Part shown: piece by piece, positions 1 to 5,214 of the stretch
Numbering within the stretch: position 1 is the first letter of the stretch
Layout: every line of letters starts with the position of its first letter
NCBI GenBank assembly: GCA_017509375.1
Contig: JAFWPT010000348.1
Location: 1-6,721, forward strand
Length of the DNA: 6,721 nt
Origin: Bacteroidales bacterium
Lineage (GTDB): Bacteria; Bacteroidota; Bacteroidia; Bacteroidales; UBA932
Direction: 5' to 3'
The notes under the pieces: model-generated
The model's database searches: none
The model's input: only the letters and a program-made list of their open reading frames with translations
What the model was told of the DNA's origin: nothing
Translations under genes and position numbers: made by a program

Positions 1-81
1 GCGGGTGATGAATACGTCTTCGTTGGACATATCCTTGAAAGCTACAAGTCGGTAGGTTTCGGGATGGATTCCTTGTTTCAT
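1..81 (-). CDS. rpmE2: 50S ribosomal protein L31 type B, N-terminal part (cut by window edge)
   Basis: The gene starts with ATG at 81-79 and runs off the left edge after 27 codons with no stop. The visible N-terminus begins MKQGIHPETYRLVAF and continues KDMSNEDVFITR, which is the recognisable start of the L31 type B family (large ribosomal subunit protein). The zinc-binding cysteines found early in zinc-type L31 are absent from the part seen, so this is the zinc-independent form. No Shine-Dalgarno sequence precedes the ATG, only an A/T-rich leader, as is usual in Bacteroidota. It lies on the same strand as, and downstream of, the SGNH lipoprotein gene, but has its own promoter in the 58-bp gap, so it need not depend on the upstream operon. 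The identification rests on the conserved N-terminus alone; the C-terminus is not in view. Confidence 0.93.
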   Translation of the reverse strand, partial: MKQGIHPETYRLVAFKDMSNEDVFITR

Positions 82-106
82 AAAACTATAGTTTTTAAAG
101 CGGGCG

Positions 107-137
107 CAAATATAGCATATTATTTTGAAATAACAAA
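107..137 (-). promoter_or_regulatory. Bacteroidota-type promoter for rpmE2
   Basis: Read on the minus strand, a -33 element TTTG (137-134) is followed after 19 bases by TATATTTG (114-107), a perfect match to the -7 consensus TAnnTTTG of the primary sigma factor in this phylum. Transcription would start near position 100, giving a leader of roughly 20 bases before the rpmE2 ATG. The -33 element begins only a few bases after the stop codon of the lipoprotein gene, and no terminator hairpin separates them, so readthrough from upstream is also possible. Confidence 0.7.
120..133. repeat. 14-bp palindrome inside the rpmE2 promoter spacer
   Basis: TTATTT-tg-AAATAA is a perfect inverted repeat with 6-bp arms and a 2-base centre. 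It fills most of the spacer between the -33 and -7 elements of the rpmE2 promoter, where a bound repressor would block RNA polymerase. It could be an operator, but AT-rich spacers produce palindromes by chance, and it does not match a Zur box I can name. Confidence 0.35.
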
Positions 138-139
138 AC

Positions 140-2689
140 CTATTCTTCCAGCCACGCTCCGAGTTCAGTGTAGATTTTTTCGGCGATGAACTTCATTGCC
201 TCGGAACCGGGATGGCAGCCGCCCACATCGCCGCTGTAGTCGTGCTTGGGCATGTGCGGCTGACTGCCCTTGTTGGAAAGGGTCGAGGGGCTGTACCCGC
301 CCAGGTCGTTGAATCCGTTCACCCTGAACAGGTTGACGGTCTTCGCCCCGTAGCGCGCGGCAATCTGCAGTACCGACTCTTCTATGGCGCTGTTGAGATA
401 GTCACCGATTATGCACACCACCTTGCACTGTGGATAGCGTTCCCTTATCTGGCACAGGAGCTTCACGTATGCCTCGCAGAAGCTTCCGTCCGGCAGGGCG
501 TTGATCTCCGACCGGGTCTTCGCCGCATCCGCCTTCGCGTAGATAGCTTCCATTATGGATGCCGACGGAGCGCTGCCGCCATAGATGTTGGACGCGTCGT
601 TACGTATATCCACGCCCGGGGCCAGAGGGTCCGCGTTGTGAGCCCAGTCATTGGTGCCGCCGTGGATGATTATTATGTCCGGACGGCCGCAGCCGCCGCA
701 TTCCGCAAAGCGCGTGCTGAAATCCTTCTTGAACCAGGCGCTGGACGTCGAGCCGTATTTCGCCTTGTAGTTGGCGTCCGTGGTGTTGGTCACCGTAGAA
801 CCCGAGAACGAAATGTTGGTGTCGAAGGCGCAGTCCTTCATGTAGTCGTGGACCAGACGGTACCAGTACGTCTCGTCCACAAGCGTGAGAGTGCCGTCCG
901 AGGCAGGATAATGGGCCGAATAGCCGGAGGGTATCCACCCCTTGAAGGTGGAGAGGGAGTCGCCTATCACGCTCAGGCGCTTGGCCGCCTTCGGCTTCAC
1001 GTTGGGGTCGGCAGGCAGGCCGCTGATGGTAGGGAGACCGTTGGGGCCGGCAATCCATTCCGTGCCTGTCGACGTCGCCTGCAGCTTGGACAGGAGCGTA
1101 CCGTCGCTGAGCTGCGACGTGCTGAGAGCCTGGTTCCCGCTCTCCGTCGTCTTGCCCTCAGCCGGGCCTATCTGCTTCATCGCCTGGTCCCAGAAACAGT
1201 TACGCACCGTCGTGGGCTGCGTGCAACGGGCGTAAATCGCACCGTAGAAGCAGTCTCCGGAGACCGACGTCACCTGCTCGCCACGGTTCAGAACCACCGG
1301 AGGAGTGATGGTGGAGTAGCAGTTCTCATAGACCGTCGCGCCGGTGCAGTTCTGGTAGCCGCTGATGCCGCCGAGCGCTCCGCGGTTTCCGACAGAGGTC
1401 GTCTGGATAAGCGACGGAGCAGCGTAGCAACCCCTGATGGTGGTCTTGCCGCTGCCGTGGGTCCAGCCGCACAAGCCAGTCACCAGAGAGTATGCGTTGG
1501 AGCCGCCGTTGTTGCCGGTGGCTGTGATTTCTGCTCCTATGGACGCGCAGTCCGATATCTCCACCGACTTGGTGGCGTTGCCAACCTTCAGCGTGCTGGA
1601 AAGGAAGCCGGTGTAACCCACTATCGCGCCTACCGAGTACTGGCCCTTAACGCGGCCGTAGCACGCGCACTTCGTTATCACTATGTCGCTTACGGGTACC
1701 GCAGCTCCTACGATTCCGCCCACGAAATACTTGTCCGAGCCCATGTCTCCGTAGCTGCCGAACACGCACTCCTCTACACGGCCGCCCATATGCTGGCCCA
1801 CTATGCCGCCGAGGATGTAGCCCACCGTAGTCAGGTTGCCTTCAAAGCTGCAAGCTTTCACCACTGTCTTTGACCCTTCCGTCTTACCCACTATGCCGCC
1901 GGCCCAGTGGTAGTAAATGTTCACCGTGCGCTCCTTGAGCACTTTGCAAGATTCTATCGTGCTGTGCTTGGCATATCCGACTACGCCGCCGGAGAACTTC
2001 CCGTAGAAAGTCGCGTTGCCGTCCAGCACCGCATTCGCCAGTTTGCTGTCTTCCATATAGCCAACTATGCCGCCCGAATAACCGGCATTGGCATCGGAAC
2101 CGATGGTGATACTTGCAGTATATTGACGAATCTGGCCACTGAAACTGCAAGATTCTATATTGCAGCCCTTTGCATAGCCGACTATGGATCCGCAATACAC
2201 GTACTTGCTGTCTATGTCCGCATTCTCAAGGTTCACGTTGGAAATAGTCGCATTCTCCGCTTTGGCCACCAGACCTGCCGGCTTGTTGACCGTCGAGGCA
2301 ATCTTCAGATTGGCAATACGTTTCCCGCCGCCGTCGTAAGTTCCCGTGAAGGTCCCCGACTGCGCGATGGGCACAAAGTTTTTGCCGCTCATGTCTATGT
2401 CTGCCGTCTGCTTGTAGATTGCCCCGGTAAATGAAGACGCCTCGTTTCCGTTGGTGTAGAACGAAAGGGAGTCGAGGTCGCGGGCGTTAGCTATCTCGAA
2501 CGGCTCTTCCAAAGTGCCCTTGCCGCCGGAAAAATGCCAGACAGAGGGTTCTGGCTCAGGCTCGGGCTCAGGCTCGGGCTCGGGATTGTCTATCGGATCA
2601 GGATCCGGATCCGGTTCCGGGTCCACCGGTTTTGTGCATGCTGCTACTGTCAATGCCAGGATGGCGGAAAACAATAAAAGTTTTTTCAT
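140..2689 (-). CDS. Lipoprotein with GLUG-repeat beta-helix and C-terminal SGNH/GDSL hydrolase domain
   Basis: An 849-residue exported protein. Residues 1-17 form a lipoprotein signal peptide with lipobox VAAC (lipidated Cys18). Residues 23-48 are a Pro/Asp/Glu linker. About residues 54-500 are a predicted right-handed beta-helix of GLUG-type repeats: GGIVGY or variants at 206, 234, 264, 294, 324 and 354, then looser copies near 404 and 440, with recurring cysteines ending in NCFWD (497-501). From 571 to the end is an SGNH/GDSL hydrolase: block I GDSLS (Ser578 nucleophile), block II SFSGST (Gly630), block III GGTND (Asn680) and block V GGCHPG (His826). Family knowledge suggests esterase or deacetylase activity on a glycan; the substrate is unknown. 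The acidic stretch after Cys18 would fit export to the outer surface (inference). The start is ATG one base after the preceding gene's TGA, so the two are probably translationally coupled. No promoter was seen directly upstream. Confidence 0.9.
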   Translation of the reverse strand: MKKLLLFSAILALTVAACTKPVDPEPDPDPDPIDNPEPEPEPEPEPEPSVWHFSGGKGTLEEPFEIANARDLDSLSFYTNGNEASSFTGAIYKQTADIDMSGKNFVPIAQSGTFTGTYDGGGKRIANLKIASTVNKPAGLVAKAENATISNVNLENADIDSKYVYCGSIVGYAKGCNIESCSFSGQIRQYTASITIGSDANAGYSGGIVGYMEDSKLANAVLDGNATFYGKFSGGVVGYAKHSTIESCKVLKERTVNIYYHWAGGIVGKTEGSKTVVKACSFEGNLTTVGYILGGIVGQHMGGRVEECVFGSYGDMGSDKYFVGGIVGAAVPVSDIVITKCACYGRVKGQYSVGAIVGYTGFLSSTLKVGNATKSVEISDCASIGAEITATGNNGGSNAYSLVTGLCGWTHGSGKTTIRGCYAAPSLIQTTSVGNRGALGGISGYQNCTGATVYENCYSTITPPVVLNRGEQVTSVSGDCFYGAIYARCTQPTTVRNCFWDQAMKQIGPAEGKTTESGNQALSTSQLSDGTLLSKLQATSTGTEWIAGPNGLPTISGLPADPNVKPKAAKRLSVIGDSLSTFKGWIPSGYSAHYPASDGTLTLVDETYWYRLVHDYMKDCAFDTNISFSGSTVTNTTDANYKAKYGSTSSAWFKKDFSTRFAECGGCGRPDIIIIHGGTNDWAHNADPLAPGVDIRNDASNIYGGSAPSASIMEAIYAKADAAKTRSEINALPDGSFCEAYVKLLCQIRERYPQCKVVCIIGDYLNSAIEESVLQIAARYGAKTVNLFRVNGFNDLGGYSPSTLSNKGSQPHMPKHDYSGDVGGCHPGSEAMKFIAEKIYTELGAWLEE
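1613..2074 (-). repeat. Regular GLUG coding repeats, about 90 bp period
   Basis: This stretch encodes residues 206-359 of the lipoprotein. The motif G-G/A-I/V-V-G-Y/K/Q/A begins at residues 206, 234, 264, 294, 324 and 354, i.e. spacings of 28, 30, 30, 30 and 30. On the plus strand the same signal appears as recurring 'actatgccgcc'-like words. The even spacing is what a solenoid built from units of constant length would give. Confidence 0.75.
2546..2623 (-). repeat. Hexanucleotide repeats encoding Glu-Pro / Asp-Pro linker
   Basis: Imperfect 6-bp tandem units (plus strand ggctcg/ggctca, then ggatcc/ggttcc) encode alternating acidic residues and proline at residues 23-48, between the lipidated cysteine and the beta-helix. 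The tract falls into an Asp-Pro array and a Glu-Pro array separated by IDN. In-frame gain or loss of a unit would only change linker length. Such stiff acidic linkers are common in surface lipoproteins of this phylum and hold the folded domain away from the membrane. Confidence 0.8.
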
Positions 2690-2690
2690 A

Positions 2691-3749
2691 TCATTTCATT
2701 CTATAAGGTGCTGATTCATAGAGCAGATATCGCTTGGCTTTGCGAATCCATTTCTGTTCTTCGAGTTTTACGTGCTCCTGCACTATGTCGAAGGTGATGC
2801 CGCCGGAAAGATATTCGCTGATGACAGGGTCGTCAATCATGTCCAGCAGTTCGGAGGTGATTTCAAAACGGGAATCCCTGTCGGCAAACCAGCGCATCAG
2901 CTGAACCGTGTGGAGCAGCGAATGGTATTGCGTTCCCGGGAGAAGCATGATCTGGTAGCCGTAGCAAAGTTCCCCCGCATACTTTCCGAAAGAAGGGGTG
3001 AAGGTGCACGGACGCATGAGCACGCCTTGCGGACTGGGCGGCACGGAACCGTTGCTTAGGAAAGGCGCGCCGATGAATTCGTAAGGACGCGGAGTGCCTA
3101 TACCGGGTGTGATGGTAGTGGCGGTCCAGAGCGCACCTCCGCTGTACATATCGCAGGAAAACAGTCCCGTAATGTCCGGCGAAGGGGGTATTGCCCACGG
3201 CAGCAGGTCTTTTCCCACCCCTCCTGCCATAGCCGAAATTATGTGCAGGGGGAAGCGTGCGCCTATTTCGCCGCACCACAAATTGCACAGTTCAGCTATG
3301 GTCAGGCCGTGGCGATGAGCCACCCTGGGCGTCCAGAGCTTGGGTTCCAGCACCGGAATGGTACCTTCTACTATACGGCCGGCGGGATTGATATGGTCTA
3401 TGATGTATATCGACGGCCCTTCTTCCATCCTGGCCCTGAAGCTCAGCAGACGAAGTACATCCCTGGTATAAGCGAAATAACGGCTGCCCACATCCTGTAT
3501 CTCAACTACTATGGCATCCAGGCCCTCGAGATCTCCGGCGCTGAAATCGATATGCCCGGCGGACGGGTCCATTTCCGCTCCGGACGGGCCGAAGATACGC
3601 GCCAGGTTGCCTCGCGAACGGAATATGTCGTACAGATACGACTGCGTTGCGCTGTCCCAGCAGTTGGCGGTGCAGAAACACGCTACGCGACCTTCGGTAA
3701 GGCTCTTGTCAAGCTGCTCGGAAAGCGGACTGGTGCGGAAGCTAAACAT
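2691..3749 (-). CDS. DUF1343 / NamZ-like protein (GH171 relative) with degenerate signature motifs, no signal peptide
   Basis: A 352-residue protein with the DUF1343 (YbbC/NamZ) pattern: EIQDVGSRYFAYT (83-95), IDHINPAGR..VEG (117-129), HRHGLTIAEL (145-154), W185 then PPSPDI (188-193), GTPRPYEFIGAPF (218-230) and PSFGKYAGELCYGYQ (252-266). Characterised NamZ enzymes are exo-beta-N-acetylmuramidases that release MurNAc from peptidoglycan fragments. This copy is odd. The FGPEHG motif reads FGPSGA (53-58), the segment from there to the QDVG motif is shorter than usual, the DRPNP motif reads DHINP, and EGTN-x-S-x-GRGT reads TATTITPGIGT (209-219). There is no signal peptide, so it probably acts in the cytoplasm. 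The ATG at 3749 overlaps the 3' end of glmM by 8 bp, and its TGA is one base before the lipoprotein ATG, so it is the middle gene of an operon. Family membership is fairly sure; activity is doubtful. Confidence 0.85.
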   Translation of the reverse strand: MFSFRTSPLSEQLDKSLTEGRVACFCTANCWDSATQSYLYDIFRSRGNLARIFGPSGAEMDPSAGHIDFSAGDLEGLDAIVVEIQDVGSRYFAYTRDVLRLLSFRARMEEGPSIYIIDHINPAGRIVEGTIPVLEPKLWTPRVAHRHGLTIAELCNLWCGEIGARFPLHIISAMAGGVGKDLLPWAIPPSPDITGLFSCDMYSGGALWTATTITPGIGTPRPYEFIGAPFLSNGSVPPSPQGVLMRPCTFTPSFGKYAGELCYGYQIMLLPGTQYHSLLHTVQLMRWFADRDSRFEITSELLDMIDDPVISEYLSGGITFDIVQEHVKLEEQKWIRKAKRYLLYESAPYRMK

Positions 3750-5160
3750 TACCTATAATCTTGCGGGCGAGCGCGATGACTTCCTGTGCAAGGGCTTCCG
3801 CTTCCGCTTCTGTCGGAGCTTCGGAGTAGATACGGATGATGGGTTCGGTATTCGACCTGCGCAGATGGACCCAGCGGCGGGTAGCTTCGAAATCTATCTT
3901 CACTCCATCGATAGTATTCACCTTTTCGTCCTTGAAGTGCTCTTTCATAGCCTCCAGGATACGGTCTATCAATGCTTTGTCGCTCAGGTCTATACGGTTC
4001 TTGGCGATAAAGTACTGAGGCAAGGTCGCCTTGTACTCGCTCGCGCTCATTTTCTTATGGGCAAGCTGGCTCAGGAAGATGGCTACGCCCACCATGGCGT
4101 CCCTTCCGCAGTGAGAGGCGGGGTAGATTACGCCGCCGTTCCCTTCTCCGCCTATAAGCGCGCCCACCTCATGCATTTTGGTGGTAACATTCACTTCGCC
4201 AACCGCAGAAGCGTAATATGTGCCGCCGTGTGCCTCGGTCACATCGCGCAGGGCACGGCTGGAGCTGAGATTGGATACGGTTGCAAGAGGCTGGACCCCG
4301 CGACGTACCGCATCGTCCAGCAGGTAGTCCGCGACAGCCACCAGGGTATACTCCTCCACGAAAGCTTCTCCGGTCTCGCAGATAAAGGCCAGACGGTCCA
4401 CGTCGGGATCCACGCTGATGCCCAGGTCCGCTTTTTCCCGTACTACGGTTTCGCTGAGATCCACAAGGTTCTGGGGAAGGGGCTCCGGGTTGTGCGCAAA
4501 GTCTCCAGTAGGATTGCCGTTGAGAGTTATACACTTGACGCCCAGGCGCTTAAGCAGCCTCGGCATAATTATGCCGCCGACGGAATTGATGGCATCGAGG
4601 ACAACTTTGAAACCCGCAGCACGCACGGCTTCCACATCCACCGCCTCCAGTTTGAGCACGGCGTCGATGTGCTCGTCGGTGAAATCGTGGTCTTCAATGC
4701 AGCCTATCTCATCCACTGGGGCAAAGTCGAATTCTCCGCTCTCGGCGCAATCCAGGATGGCTTGTCCCTGCACGGCAGTCAGGAATTCCCCATGCTCGTT
4801 CAGCAGTTTGAGGGCGTTCCACTGACGGGGATTGTGGCTGGCGGTGATGATTATGCCGCCGTCAGCATGGCTGAAGGTCACGGCAAGCTCGGTAGTGGGA
4901 GTACTTGCGAATCCGCAGCGCACCACGTCCACGCCGCAGGCAATCAGCGTGCCCACGACCAGCTGCTCCACCATTTCTCCGCTTATCCTGGCGTCCCGGC
5001 CCACCACGACCTTATAGCGATCGCCGAACGGAGCCTTGCGCTGACGGAGGCAATGGCAATATGCATAAGTGAATTTGACAATATCTACAGGGGTGAGGTT
5101 GTCGCCCGTGGGCCCCCCGATAGTACCCCTGATACCGGAGATTGATTTTATCAGTGCCAT
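3742..5160 (-). CDS. glmM: Phosphoglucosamine mutase, archaeal-type (alpha-D-phosphohexomutase family)
   Basis: A 472-residue cytoplasmic enzyme that should interconvert glucosamine-6-phosphate and glucosamine-1-phosphate for UDP-GlcNAc synthesis. All four family loops are present: the N-terminal SGIRGTIG (8-15); the phosphoserine loop TASHNP with Ser108; the Mg-binding loop DPDVDR (Asp251, Asp253, Asp255); the sugar-specificity loop GEGNGG (338-343); and the phosphate-binding loop RRSNTEPIIR (434-443). GEGNGG, rather than the GEQSGH of classical bacterial GlmM, matches the archaeal-type subgroup common in Bacteroidota. Members of that subgroup may also act on mannose or glucose phosphates, so the exact sugar is inferred. 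Length is full for the family. The ATG at 5160 fits the family N-terminus, and a promoter lies just upstream. It is the first gene of the minus-strand operon and overlaps the start of the DUF1343 gene. Confidence 0.93.
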   Translation of the reverse strand: MALIKSISGIRGTIGGPTGDNLTPVDIVKFTYAYCHCLRQRKAPFGDRYKVVVGRDARISGEMVEQLVVGTLIACGVDVVRCGFASTPTTELAVTFSHADGGIIITASHNPRQWNALKLLNEHGEFLTAVQGQAILDCAESGEFDFAPVDEIGCIEDHDFTDEHIDAVLKLEAVDVEAVRAAGFKVVLDAINSVGGIIMPRLLKRLGVKCITLNGNPTGDFAHNPEPLPQNLVDLSETVVREKADLGISVDPDVDRLAFICETGEAFVEEYTLVAVADYLLDDAVRRGVQPLATVSNLSSSRALRDVTEAHGGTYYASAVGEVNVTTKMHEVGALIGGEGNGGVIYPASHCGRDAMVGVAIFLSQLAHKKMSASEYKATLPQYFIAKNRIDLSDKALIDRILEAMKEHFKDEKVNTIDGVKIDFEATRRWVHLRRSNTEPIIRIYSEAPTEAEAEALAQEVIALARKIIGNV

Positions 5161-5175
5161 AAAGTTAGTTATTTC

Positions 5176-5208
5176 TTGTACAAAATTAGTGAATATTGTT
5201 TAACTTTA
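5176..5208 (+). promoter_or_regulatory. Candidate promoter for the M20 dipeptidase gene (weak)
   Basis: On the plus strand TTG (5176-5178) is followed after 22 bases by TAACTTTA (5201-5208), one mismatch from TAnnTTTG at the final base, with spacing slightly longer than ideal. It is the best candidate in the 54-bp gap. Transcription would begin within a few bases of the ATG at 5215, implying a very short or absent leader. It overlaps the divergent glmM promoter almost completely. Confidence 0.33.
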
Positions 5209-5211
5209 CAA
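5181..5211 (-). promoter_or_regulatory. Bacteroidota-type promoter for the glmM operon
   Basis: On the minus strand TTG (5211-5209) is followed after 20 bases by TAATTTTG (5188-5181), a perfect match to TAnnTTTG. The predicted start of transcription, near 5175, leaves a leader of about 15 bases before the glmM ATG at 5160. It should drive glmM, the DUF1343 gene and the SGNH lipoprotein gene, since no other promoter is visible between them. Confidence 0.62.
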
Positions 5212-5214
5212 GCT

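Noticed and set aside
120..137. Zur-type zinc operator upstream of rpmE2
   Set aside because: The GTTAT...ATAAT half-sites are spaced wider than in the Zur boxes I know, so only the palindrome is reported, not the regulator.
212..1873. 553-codon open frame on the plus strand
   Set aside because: It lies entirely antisense to the SGNH lipoprotein gene, whose motifs are unmistakable; the translation is Arg/Ala/Val-rich with no recognisable domain, a by-product of the repeated GGC/ATA codons opposite.
2514..2714. Small plus-strand frame encoding Ser-Gly repeats
   Set aside because: It is the antisense reading of the Glu-Pro linker repeats and signal peptide of the lipoprotein.
3511..5145. 544-codon open frame on the plus strand
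   Set aside because: Antisense to glmM and to the 5' part of the DUF1343 gene; no family resemblance and it would cross two real genes.
5176..5214. TTG-initiated extension of the M20 dipeptidase by 13 residues
   Set aside because: The added residues do not resemble family N-termini, the codon is a weak start, and the segment overlaps both divergent promoters; ATG at 5215 is preferred.
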